Shown in pieces: positions 1 to 6,967 of a DNA stretch of 64,000 nt. The DNA is from DAIDKA01 sp035485475 (GTDB lineage Bacteria; Pseudomonadota; Gammaproteobacteria; Steroidobacterales; Steroidobacteraceae). A program made the position numbers and the translations under genes. Every line of letters starts with the position of its first letter. Position 1 is the stretch's first letter. Where the stretch lies: the NCBI GenBank assembly GCA_035485475.1, contig DATHOA010000185.1, positions 1 to 64,000 of the forward strand, in the 5' to 3' direction. The notes under the pieces were generated by a model. The model was not told the origin of the DNA, did not search any database, and was given only the letters and a program-made list of their open reading frames with translations.

Positions 1-390
1 GCGCTCACCACCGGATTGGTGAGCGGCATCGTTTCACTTGCTGTGGGGTACATCGTCGGCAAGGCAATGGTCATGGGGTCAAAGGGACAGGGAGGTCGCC
101 GCTATCAGATCGCGGCGCTGTTGTTGACCTACATGGCGGTGTCCTTGTCTGCGGTTCCAATCGCCGTTTACGGTCACACCGGCGCGCTGACGTTCGATAT
201 CGCCACGGTGGGCAAACTGGCGCTGTTGGGACTTGCTTCGCCATTCCTCGACCTTTCGGATCCGACACACGGAATAATTGGACTGATCATCCTGTTCGTG
301 GGTATCCGCATCGCCTGGCGCATGACGACGGGCAGATCTGTCCAAATCATCGGGCCCGTCATTGAATCGACCCCTATTGCGCCCGGCTGA
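1..390 (+). CDS. Membrane protein of unknown function, 5' end outside the window
   Basis: The reading frame is open from the first base, so the gene probably begins upstream; the TTG at 16 is only the first possible start inside the window. The visible 129 codons encode a hydrophobic protein with about four likely membrane segments, including one rich in Ala/Leu around the LLLTYMAVSL stretch and one near the C-terminus (GIIGLIILFVGIRIAW). No catalytic motif is visible and I do not recognise the family. Its stop codon lies 26 nt inside the next gene, so it is very likely co-transcribed and perhaps translationally coupled with the M50-type protease, which hints at a shared membrane role. The function is unknown. 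Confidence 0.6.
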   Translation, partial: ALTTGLVSGIVSLAVGYIVGKAMVMGSKGQGGRRYQIAALLLTYMAVSLSAVPIAVYGHTGALTFDIATVGKLALLGLASPFLDLSDPTHGIIGLIILFVGIRIAWRMTTGRSVQIIGPVIESTPIAPG

Positions 391-1366
391 ACGGCTGGAA
401 TGTGTGCGTTGCCACGCCGCGCTGGCCCCTGGTGCCCTGGTGTGCAACCACTGCCATGCCCTCGTGAACGCAGAGCGGCTCGAGCAACTGGCGACAGCTG
501 CGCGTACGCATGAAGAGCGTCACGAACTCACCGCGGCCCGTGAGGTGTGGGCGGAAGCGTTGGAGTTGCTGCCGCCGCAGTCGGTGCAGGCCGAGTGGAT
601 TCGCAACAATGTCCAACGCCTTGCGACCGCCTCGGCCACTGCGCCGGTGGTGCCCGCCGGCAATGCGTGGGTCAGGAGGCTTGGCCCGCTCGCCCCCCTG
701 GTGCTGCTGCTGGCCAAGGGCAAATTCCTGCTCGCGCTCTTCAAGCTGAAATTTATCCTGAGCCTCGGGGTATTTGTCGCCTTCTACTGGAGTCTTTACG
801 GCGCGCGTTTCGGAGTGGGTTTCGCGATTCTGATCCTGGTGCACGAGATGGGCCACTTCATCGAAATCAAGCGCCGGGGATTGCCCGCTGAGATGCCGGT
901 CTTTCTACCCGGCCTTGGCGCCTACGTTCGCTGGACCGCGCTGGGAGTGTCCGTGCAGACCCGATCGTTGGTCAGTCTCGCGGGCCCGATGGCGGGCCTG
1001 ATCGGCGCCGCGGTGTGCGCGGCGCTTTGGATGAGAAGCGGCGCAGCTTTCTGGATCGGTCTCGCGAGCCTGTCGGCGATGCTCAATGTCTTGAACCTGA
1101 TCCCAGTGTGGGTACTGGACGGCGGCCAGGCCATTGCGGCGCTTGATAAGAATGAGCGCCTCATGCTGGCCGCGGTTGCCGTGATCTTTGCCGCGTATTT
1201 CGCACAGCCGCTGTTTCTGCTGGTTGCGGCCGGCGCCGCGTATCGCGCATTCACCAAGGACTTACCGTCGGCTCCCAGCCACTTCACGACGGCGTACTAT
1301 CTGGCGATATTGGCGGGACTGGGATATGTCATTCACATGGCACCGTCACCGGTTCCAGCCATGTAA
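362..1366 (+). CDS. Site-2-type (M50) zinc metalloprotease with N-terminal zinc ribbon
   Basis: Predicted intramembrane zinc protease. Residues 161-165 read HEMGH, the HExxH zinc motif, within a hydrophobic segment. The second zinc-ligand region is LIPVWVLDGG with Asp253, matching the NPDG-like motif of M50 proteases. The N-terminus has a CxxC...CxxC pair (Cys14, Cys17, Cys28, Cys31) that looks like a small zinc ribbon, followed by a helical stretch and then at least five hydrophobic segments. The TTG start at 362 overlaps the upstream membrane gene; an internal start would remove the ribbon, so I kept TTG. The substrate is unknown. Family assignment is secure; the biological role is not. Confidence 0.85.
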   Translation: MNRPLLRPAERLECVRCHAALAPGALVCNHCHALVNAERLEQLATAARTHEERHELTAAREVWAEALELLPPQSVQAEWIRNNVQRLATASATAPVVPAGNAWVRRLGPLAPLVLLLAKGKFLLALFKLKFILSLGVFVAFYWSLYGARFGVGFAILILVHEMGHFIEIKRRGLPAEMPVFLPGLGAYVRWTALGVSVQTRSLVSLAGPMAGLIGAAVCAALWMRSGAAFWIGLASLSAMLNVLNLIPVWVLDGGQAIAALDKNERLMLAAVAVIFAAYFAQPLFLLVAAGAAYRAFTKDLPSAPSHFTTAYYLAILAGLGYVIHMAPSPVPAM

Positions 1367-1393
1367 GTCATTGGACAGGCAGGGGAGGTTGTC

Positions 1394-2344
1394 ATGGAAA
1401 AACGCAGGTTGGGTCGATCGGATATTCATACGGCACCGTTGTGCCTGGGCGGAAACGTATTCGGTTGGACGGTGGATGAGGCCGCTTCATTTCGCATCCT
1501 CGATGAGTTTGTGGCCGCGGGATTCGATTTCATTGACACGGCCGACGTGTATTCGACCTGGGTACCGGGCCATGTCGGCGGGGAGTCCGAGACCATCATC
1601 GGCAAGTGGCTGCGTCAGCGCGGCAATCGCTCCAAGGTGGTGCTGGCCACCAAGGTGGGATGGCTGATGCCGCCGGATCGCAAAGGATTGTCCCAGGCCA
1701 ATATCGCCGGTGCGGCAGAGGATTCGCTGCGGCGGCTGCAAACCGATTACATCGATCTGTATCAGGCCCATGTCGACGATGCGGATACGGCGCTGGAGGA
1801 GACGCTGGGCGCATTCGGCAATCTGATCCGGCAGGGCAAGGTGCGCGCGATCGGGGCGTCAAACTACAATGCTGCGCGCCTTTCGCAGGCGCTGGATCTT
1901 GCGCAGGCGAATGGCCTGCCGCGCTATGAAAGCCTGCAACCGCTGTACAATCTGTATGACCGGGCGGATTTTGAGAACGAACTGGCGCCGCTGTGCGTGC
2001 AGCGCGGCGTCGGCGTCATTCCCTATTTTTCTCTCGCCAGTGGTTTCCTCACGGGTAAGTACCGCTCACCGCAGGATCTTGCCGGCCGCGCCCGTGGGCA
2101 GCGAGTGGGAGAGAAGTATCTGAATCCGCGTGGCACGGCGATTCTTGCGGCCCTGGACGAAGTGGCCGCGGCACACGCCAGCACGCCGGCCAGTGTCGCA
2201 CTGGCGTGGTTGATGACCCGCCCTGCTGTCACCGCCCCGATCGCCAGCGCCACCAGTTCCGAGCAGCTCAAGGCCCTGGTCGCCGCCGTGAGCCTGACGC
2301 TCGATGCGGCACAGGTTCAGCATCTGGAGCAGGCCAGCCGCTGA
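1394..2344 (+). CDS. Aldo/keto reductase
   Basis: Cytosolic NAD(P)H-dependent oxidoreductase of the AKR superfamily, 316 aa, the usual length for a single (beta/alpha)8 barrel. The opening KRRLGRSDIHTAPLCLGGN is the typical first strand. The catalytic tetrad is readable: Asp48 and Tyr53 (DTADVY), Lys87 (ATKVG) and His126 (YQAHVDD). The C-terminal APIASATSSEQL segment corresponds to the nucleotide-phosphate binding region. It resembles the YajO/AKR11-12 group more than the classical aldose reductases. An SD-like AGGGGAGG precedes the ATG. The substrate cannot be told from sequence. It stands alone, followed almost immediately by a convergent gene. Confidence 0.9.
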   Translation: MEKRRLGRSDIHTAPLCLGGNVFGWTVDEAASFRILDEFVAAGFDFIDTADVYSTWVPGHVGGESETIIGKWLRQRGNRSKVVLATKVGWLMPPDRKGLSQANIAGAAEDSLRRLQTDYIDLYQAHVDDADTALEETLGAFGNLIRQGKVRAIGASNYNAARLSQALDLAQANGLPRYESLQPLYNLYDRADFENELAPLCVQRGVGVIPYFSLASGFLTGKYRSPQDLAGRARGQRVGEKYLNPRGTAILAALDEVAAAHASTPASVALAWLMTRPAVTAPIASATSSEQLKALVAAVSLTLDAAQVQHLEQASR

Positions 2345-2348
2345 GCGC

Positions 2349-2804
2349 TCACAGTTTCTCGGTTGCCATTGGTTTACCGGTCTCCAGCAGGGTTTTGAGG
2401 TTCGAGAGGATCTGCGGCCAGCCACCGGAGACGGCGGCAATGACCTTGGAGTTCGCCTTGACGCTGCTATGGGTGATGGTGAGCTTGACGACGTCGCCCT
2501 TGGGTTCCAGCTCGAAGATGCATTTCACGGGGCCTTCGGCCTTCAGCTCGGGTCGGAATTCGTTATGCCAGTGCACGACCAACCGCCGCGGAGGTTCAAT
2601 CTCAAGCACTTTGCCCGTGTCGGCGACGCGCCCATCGGTGAACACCAGTTTCCAGGAAGCGCCGGGTTTCCAGTCGCTGACCATCTGCATGCCGAACCAA
2701 TACTGCTTGGTGAATTCCGGCTGGAGCAACGCTGACCAGAGCGTCTCGGCGCTGGTGCGGATATAGGTCACGTAGACAAACGTGCTTTGGGCAGCTTCAC
2801 TCAT
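2349..2804 (-). CDS. SRPBCC/AHSA1-family protein paired with an ArsR regulator
   Basis: A 151-aa START-like helix-grip protein of the AHSA1 (activator of Hsp90 ATPase homologue) family. Typical features are the YIRTSAETLWSALLQPEFT opening, the central DGRVADTGKVLEIEPPRRL strand pair and the C-terminal GGWPQILSNLKTLLETG helix. These proteins have a hydrophobic pocket, and in bacteria they are commonly encoded with an ArsR-type repressor, as here: the start overlaps the end of the regulator by 8 nt. Its ligand and function are unknown. It converges with the aldo/keto reductase, with only 4 nt between the stop codons. Confidence 0.88.
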   Translation of the reverse strand: MSEAAQSTFVYVTYIRTSAETLWSALLQPEFTKQYWFGMQMVSDWKPGASWKLVFTDGRVADTGKVLEIEPPRRLVVHWHNEFRPELKAEGPVKCIFELEPKGDVVKLTITHSSVKANSKVIAAVSGGWPQILSNLKTLLETGKPMATEKL

Positions 2805-3120
2805 GGTCGTCTTCCTCCAGGGCTTTCTTCAGCGCCGACAGCGCGCGTAGATGATGGCGCTGGAATTTGCTGATCCAGCGCTCGGCAATCTCATTGATGG
2901 GAACGGGATTGATGTAGTGCAGTTTCTCGCGTCCCTGACGCTGAACGGAGATCAGGTTGGCGCTTTCCAATATCGACAGGTGCTTGGTCACGGCCTGACG
3001 GGTCATATCCAGTCCTGCGCACAATTCATTCAGAGTCTGCCCGTTACGACGGTGCAAACGGTCCAGCAGGGTACGACGGCTGGCATCGGCCAGCGCCTTG
3101 AAAACGTCGTCGTCCTTCAT
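2797..3120 (-). CDS. ArsR-family winged-helix transcriptional regulator
   Basis: Small DNA-binding repressor, 107 aa from the ATG at 3120. The helix-turn-helix covers about residues 12-65 (FKALADASRRTLLDRL ... LDMTRQAVTKHLSILE), followed by a beta-wing (SVQRQGREKLHYIN). The Cys of CAGLD is isolated, so there is no classical metal-binding CxC site, which fits the AHSA1-linked subgroup that probably senses something non-metallic. A TTG five codons upstream (3135) is possible but lies inside the promoter -10 region, so I prefer the ATG at 3120. The gene overlaps the downstream AHSA1 gene, and the two should be one operon repressed by this protein through the operator at 3132-3147. Confidence 0.85.
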   Translation of the reverse strand: MKDDDVFKALADASRRTLLDRLHRRNGQTLNELCAGLDMTRQAVTKHLSILESANLISVQRQGREKLHYINPVPINEIAERWISKFQRHHLRALSALKKALEEDDHE

Positions 3121-3126
3121 GCGGAT

Positions 3127-3154
3127 ATTATGCAACCAAACGGTTGCCTGTCAA
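3127..3154 (-). promoter_or_regulatory. Sigma-70 promoter with ArsR operator in the spacer
   Basis: Reading the minus strand, TTGACA (3149-3154) and CATAAT (3127-3132) are separated by 16 nt. The inverted repeat GCAACC-N4-GGTTGC (3132-3147) fills the spacer, ideally placed for repression. The base 7 nt after the -10 box is the A of the ArsR ATG at 3120, so the transcript would have essentially no 5' leader. Confidence 0.72.
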
Positions 3155-3163
3155 GGCGTGAAA

Positions 3164-3190
3164 AAGGGCCGTGCCTCGGGCACGGCCCTT
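3164..3190 (-). terminator. Rho-independent terminator of the VOC gene
   Basis: A perfect 12-bp stem (3164-3175 with 3179-3190) closed by a 3-nt loop, followed on the minus strand by a run of T (the plus-strand A-run at 3161-3165). It lies just after the VOC gene stop and before the promoter of the ArsR operon. Confidence 0.85.
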
Positions 3191-3197
3191 GATGCGA

Positions 3198-3563
3198 TCA
3201 ACCGTGATGGAAAGCGTTGAGCTTATTGCCGTCGAGGTCGCGGAAGTAGGCCGCATAGAAACCCCCGCCACGGTCTCCCGGTGCTCCCTCGTCCTTGCAA
3301 CCATGGCTGATGGCAATTTTATAGATCCGATCCACCTGCGCGGCATCCTTGGCAACCAAGGCCGCCATGACGCCATTGCCGACCGTCGCAGGCTGGCCGT
3401 CGGCGGGCTTGATCAGGAACACCATCGCCGAGTTCGGCGCGCCCCAGGCGATGAACTTTTCCGTTTCCATGGTACGGCTGGCGCCCATTTCCGTGGCCAG
3501 CGCGTCGTAAAAAGCGGCGGCCTTGGCGAGGTTGTTGGTGCCAAGCGTGACGTATCCGAGCAT
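3198..3563 (-). CDS. VOC-superfamily (glyoxalase-like) protein
   Basis: A 121-aa protein with one vicinal-oxygen-chelate fold. The opening MLGYVTLGTNNLAKAAAFYD and closing GFYAAYFRDLDGNKLNAF are typical of glyoxalase/bleomycin-resistance relatives. The YFRDLDGNKL motif carries the usual last metal-site region, but the glutamate ligand seen in many members is replaced by Lys/Asn context, so metal dependence is uncertain. The ORF is open further upstream, but AGGGGGA lies 7 nt before the ATG at 3563, so I use that start. The substrate is unknown. It is a single gene ended by the terminator at 3164-3190. Confidence 0.82.
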   Translation of the reverse strand: MLGYVTLGTNNLAKAAAFYDALATEMGASRTMETEKFIAWGAPNSAMVFLIKPADGQPATVGNGVMAALVAKDAAQVDRIYKIAISHGCKDEGAPGDRGGGFYAAYFRDLDGNKLNAFHHG

Positions 3564-3638
3564 GTGCATTCCCCCTGCATGTAATTGAGCGCAAAACGGT
3601 ACCACCGCGACCAGATGCGGACAAGCGCGACAATCAGC

Positions 3639-5060
3639 TCAACGGGTCGCTTGCAGGCCGCTGCGGCGCGCAATCACTCCGATGGCAAGCACTGTGACGG
3701 CGAACACCGCCGGAAACACCGCCAGCACCACGAAAGGGCTATGGCTGACGTGCGACGTGAGTAGCCAAGTACCCAGTAAGGGCGCGGCAACCGAACCGAC
3801 CTTGCCGATGCTGGCGGCCCAGCCCGCGCCCCGGGCACGTTCGGCGGTCGGATAGTAGACCGCGAGAATGCTCTGGATGCCGTAATGGGTGCCACCGAGC
3901 AGCAGGTACATCACCGCCGTCATGGCCATGAACACCCCCGGCGTGAGGTGCATGAGCCCGATGCACAGCAGCAGCGGCACGGCGATGATCGGCATGACCG
4001 CAAGACTTGCCGGACCCAACCGATCCGTGAAGCGCATGAGGGTCACTGCGCCGATCGCCCCCACCAGGGCGTTGAACGAGCTCGACCAGGCGGCGCTGCT
4101 GCGGCTCAGGCCCATCTGCTCGAACACGATTGGACCCCAGGTCACGAAGAAATACATGGTGATGGAGCTGGCGGCGAACGCCAGCCACAACAGTGGCGTG
4201 ATGAAGCGCAGCGGTCCGTCGAACAGCATGGCTGGACCGCGCGCGCGCCGCACCGGTGCGGGAGCGAACATCAGCTGCGATGGCTCGAGCCGGCGGTCCG
4301 GAATGAGCCGCCTGATGATGCGGGCGATGCGTTCCGGATCACCCCCGCGCTGTGCGAGGAAGCGCAGCGACTCGGGCAGTTTGTACCACACCAGCACTGC
4401 GGCCCCCAGTGAGGCGATGCCGCCCAGGATGAACACCGACTGCCAGCCGTGGTGCGGTATCAGCGCGATCGACAAGGGACCTGCGGCGCACACGCCCAGG
4501 CCGTATCCCAGCATGATCAGCGTAACCACCGTGGCGCGATATCGCGTCGGCACGTACTCGATGCTCAGGGCCCAGATCAGCGGCAGTGCGCCACCCAGCG
4601 CGATGCCGCCAACGAAGCGGGCCAGCAGCAATTCCGAGGTGCGATCCGCCGCTGCCAGCAGCAGCGTGAACAGGCCAAACAGCCCGACCGCCACGACAAT
4701 GGCGCGTCGCCGGCCAACGCGGTCGCCGATGAAGCCGAACAGCAGGCCGCCGAGCAGTGCCCCGGCGCTGCCGGCCGCGAACACCGCTCCCAGGGCGCTG
4801 CGGTCCAGTGAGTACTGCGACTGCAGATAGGGCGCCGCGAAGGCAATGACGTTCAGATCGAAGCCGTCGAAGAAAGTCACCAGCCAGGAGATGGCAACCA
4901 GGCGAATTACAAAGGAATTCAGCTTCTGCGATTCGATGATCTGGCACACGTCGACGACGGGCGGATCGGAGGTTGAAGGCCGTGCGAATCCGGGCAGCGG
5001 TACGCCCGCGCCTTTGAGCGCGATCGCGCCGTCGGCGGTTGTCTCAGCGGCCGGAGTCAT
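3639..5060 (-). CDS. MFS transporter, aromatic acid:H+ symporter (AAHS) type
   Basis: Inner-membrane proton symporter of about 473 aa with twelve predicted membrane helices. The first helix carries FFDGFDLNVIAFAAPYL, the DGFD signature of AAHS transporters such as PcaK, BenK and TfdK. The loop 2-3 motif GDRVGRRRAI is the general MFS motif A. I start at the ATG at 5060, which overlaps the stop of the upstream dioxygenase by 17 nt; an upstream start at 5117 would add a basic, non-homologous extension. Coupling to a TfdA-like dioxygenase mirrors the tfdA/tfdK relationship and suggests uptake of an aromatic or aryloxy acid. The substrate identity is inference. Confidence 0.87.
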   Translation of the reverse strand: MTPAAETTADGAIALKGAGVPLPGFARPSTSDPPVVDVCQIIESQKLNSFVIRLVAISWLVTFFDGFDLNVIAFAAPYLQSQYSLDRSALGAVFAAGSAGALLGGLLFGFIGDRVGRRRAIVVAVGLFGLFTLLLAAADRTSELLLARFVGGIALGGALPLIWALSIEYVPTRYRATVVTLIMLGYGLGVCAAGPLSIALIPHHGWQSVFILGGIASLGAAVLVWYKLPESLRFLAQRGGDPERIARIIRRLIPDRRLEPSQLMFAPAPVRRARGPAMLFDGPLRFITPLLWLAFAASSITMYFFVTWGPIVFEQMGLSRSSAAWSSSFNALVGAIGAVTLMRFTDRLGPASLAVMPIIAVPLLLCIGLMHLTPGVFMAMTAVMYLLLGGTHYGIQSILAVYYPTAERARGAGWAASIGKVGSVAAPLLGTWLLTSHVSHSPFVVLAVFPAVFAVTVLAIGVIARRSGLQATR

Positions 5061-5907
5061 ACACCGTCGTGCGTCGCATGTCGCGCGGATAACGCGTGTC
5101 CTCGAAGGCGGTCGCACGGTGCATCGTGCTGCGATTGTCCCAGATCACCATGTCCCCCGGTTGTTTCCAGCGCACCGCGCAGGTGAATCTGGGCTGGGTG
5201 GCAAACTCCATCAGTTCGCGCAGCAGATCGCGCCCCTGCGCCTGCGGCCAGCCGATGATATGCGAGGCATGTGCGGCCAGATACAGGGTCTTGGCGCCCG
5301 CGCCGGGATGGTACTGCACCAGCTTGTGCCGCGAGGGCGGCTTGGCCTCACGCTCCTGCGCCGTCGGCGGCGGATAGCCGGCCAGCAAACGCGAGTGCCA
5401 CAGCCAATGCTCGACGATGAGGTCTTCGATGGCGCTTTGGGTGGCGGGCGGCAGTTGCGCGTAGGCAGCGCGCATATTGGCGAACTGCGTGTCCCCGCCG
5501 ACCGGGGGCACGCGGTGCGCGAGCAGCAGCGAGTAGGCGGCGCGCCGCGGATTGAACGAGGAGTCCGTGTGCCATAGCGCATTGCCCTTGTTGTACAGGC
5601 GTCGCCGCTCGTCCAGCAGGATCTGGCCGTTGCGGTCCACGTTGCCCGCATCGAACAGTTCTGGGTGTGCGAAGCGGGCCCGCTGCGCGCCGAACAGCTG
5701 CGGCGCCAGTTCCAGTTCGCCAAACTGGCGACTGAAGGCGACATGGCGCTGATCATCGAGGCCGGTTTCGCGGAAAACGGCGACGCCGTAGCGATTCAAC
5801 ACATCCGTGATGGCGACGATGGTCGCCGGTGCAACCGGCCGTGCGAAATCGACACCGTGCACTTCCGCGACGAAGTCGTCGCCGAGCGCGTTCACGGTAA
5901 GGGTCAT
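5044..5907 (-). CDS. TfdA-like Fe(II)/2-oxoglutarate-dependent dioxygenase
   Basis: A 287-aa TauD/TfdA-family oxygenase. The iron triad is His113, Asp115 (LWHTDSSF) and His263 (MHRAT). Thr140 (GGDTQF) and the Arg275-Arg279 cluster (Arg278 being fifteen residues after His263) are where family members bind 2-oxoglutarate and substrate. The length and the spacing of the triad match classical TfdA (2,4-D dioxygenase) as I remember it, and the AAHASHIIGWPQAQGR block also resembles it. The family oxidises substrates with succinate and CO2 release, in TfdA cleaving an aryl ether. It is coupled to an AAHS transporter and divergent from a MarR gene. The actual substrate is not deducible; the family is secure. 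Confidence 0.88.
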   Translation of the reverse strand: MTLTVNALGDDFVAEVHGVDFARPVAPATIVAITDVLNRYGVAVFRETGLDDQRHVAFSRQFGELELAPQLFGAQRARFAHPELFDAGNVDRNGQILLDERRRLYNKGNALWHTDSSFNPRRAAYSLLLAHRVPPVGGDTQFANMRAAYAQLPPATQSAIEDLIVEHWLWHSRLLAGYPPPTAQEREAKPPSRHKLVQYHPGAGAKTLYLAAHASHIIGWPQAQGRDLLRELMEFATQPRFTCAVRWKQPGDMVIWDNRSTMHRATAFEDTRYPRDMRRTTVYDSGR

Positions 5908-5923
5908 GTCCGCGCCAAATTGA

Positions 5924-5966
5924 AAAGCATGCTTTCATTCTAGGCCAGAGTGGATTACCGTTTCAA
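5924..5966 (-). promoter_or_regulatory. Promoter of the dioxygenase-MFS operon with AAAGCATGCTTT operator
   Basis: On the minus strand, TTGAAA (5961-5966) and TAGAAT (5937-5942) are 18 nt apart, a good sigma-70 match. The perfect 12-bp palindrome AAAGCATGCTTT (5924-5935) covers the expected start of transcription near 5930, a position suited to repression. The same palindrome recurs at 6751-6762 before the TonB receptor, so it is the best candidate for the MarR protein's operator. Confidence 0.68.
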
Positions 5967-6008
5967 TCGCGCCGCGGCCGCGGCGCCGCAGACTGCCGGG
6001 AGCACGCG

Positions 6009-6599
6009 TTGTCTTTGCAACAGAAAAATGAAGCCAAATCACGCCCGAGCCCGCGCGCAACCTCCCGAAAACCGGCGCAGCGTTGGGTCGCCGGTGTTTC
6101 CGCGGATGGCGAACTGCTGCTGCGTAGCCGGGAGAACGACGCTGCTGAAGCCGATGGCCATATCAAGTATTCATTCTCCCAGGGCCTCACGTTCGTCGCG
6201 CGCCGCTGGCGCAATGTCATGAACGAGGAGCTGCAGGCGGTCGGCCAGAGCCACGCGCGCTGGGGCACGCTCTATTGGATCTCGGTGTTCGGCGACCGGG
6301 TCAATCAGACCCAGCTGGCGGAACGCATGGGCGTCGAACAGCCCACTTTGGGCCGGGTATTGCGCGAACTCGAGGCGGATGGCCTGATCTGGCGGCGCGC
6401 GCCCAAGGGCGACCGCCGGGCACGGGTCATCGGTCTGACTCCCGCCTCAAAGCCATTGATGCAGAAGATCAATCGGATCCAGAACGCGGTGCGCGTCGAC
6501 TTGTTGCTCGGCATTGATCCGGTGCAGCTGGCCGCGTGTCTGGCGGTTTTTGCCAGGATTCTCGAGAACACGGACCGGCGCTCAGCCAAGCGGCGCTGA
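6009..6599 (+). CDS. MarR-family transcriptional regulator
   Basis: A 196-aa regulator with a long N-terminal tail (about 55 residues, Arg/Pro/Ser rich at first) before the winged helix. The core runs from about residue 56 to 185: a dimerisation helix (FVARRWRNVMNEELQAVG), the HTH (NQTQLAERMGVEQPTLGRVLRELEADGLI) and the wing (RRAPKGDRRARVIGLT). The first codon is TTG at 6009, with GGGAG about 6 nt before it; no in-frame ATG precedes the conserved domain. It is divergent from the dioxygenase operon and upstream of the TonB receptor, and palindromic sites flank it on both sides, so it probably represses both neighbours until a ligand (likely the aromatic substrate) binds. Confidence 0.85.
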   Translation: MSLQQKNEAKSRPSPRATSRKPAQRWVAGVSADGELLLRSRENDAAEADGHIKYSFSQGLTFVARRWRNVMNEELQAVGQSHARWGTLYWISVFGDRVNQTQLAERMGVEQPTLGRVLRELEADGLIWRRAPKGDRRARVIGLTPASKPLMQKINRIQNAVRVDLLLGIDPVQLAACLAVFARILENTDRRSAKRR

Positions 6600-6686
6600 T
6601 TTTCCTGCGCTGCAACTTGCGCTGCACGTGCGCGCACCTCCCTGTTGCGAGGCCGCGACAGTTGGAAAGACAGTCGTGACCAACTG

Positions 6687-6716
6687 TTGACAAGTCCAAA
6701 CGGGCGCGCGCATAGT
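6687..6716 (+). promoter_or_regulatory. Candidate sigma-70 promoter of the TonB receptor
   Basis: TTGACA (6687-6692) and CATAGT (6711-6716) with an 18-nt spacer, predicting transcription from about 6723, immediately before the two palindromic sites. The -35 box is perfect and the -10 box is moderate (4 of 6). The remaining gap between the MarR stop and the receptor start (6600-6967) shows no ORF and no other clear element besides the operator pair. Confidence 0.5.
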
Positions 6717-6730
6717 CGCCGCGATAATAC

Positions 6731-6762
6731 AAACTATGCTTTGCAATTCGAAAGCATGCTTT
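6731..6762 (+). promoter_or_regulatory. Tandem operator pair upstream of the TonB receptor
   Basis: 6751-6762 is AAAGCATGCTTT, identical to the palindrome at the dioxygenase promoter. Exactly 20 nt upstream, 6731-6742 reads AAACTATGCTTT, differing at two positions; both copies are followed by GCA. Two sites about two helical turns apart, just downstream of the predicted promoter, suit cooperative binding of a dimeric repressor such as the MarR protein encoded between the two palindrome locations. Confidence 0.68.
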
Positions 6763-6967
6763 GCATCGGCGGAAAGGGTGCCCGGGAAATCGGCAAACCC
6801 GAAAGGTACGCGGCGGGGGGATTAATTCGGCGTGTCGGGCTGTGAAGCTGCTTGAACAGTCAATCTGGGAGTTGATTGTGGCAATGGCGGGTTCCACGGA
6901 GCAGCCCTGACGCGCCTCGCAGTCCGAACAAACTGGTCTTCTAAAAAGCTGATTTTGGGGAGTGTCT

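Noticed and set aside
6768..6967. Possible small gene between the operators and the TonB receptor
   Set aside because: The short frame (to 6845) has no ribosome site, no recognisable similarity and overlaps the operator region; treated as untranslated leader.
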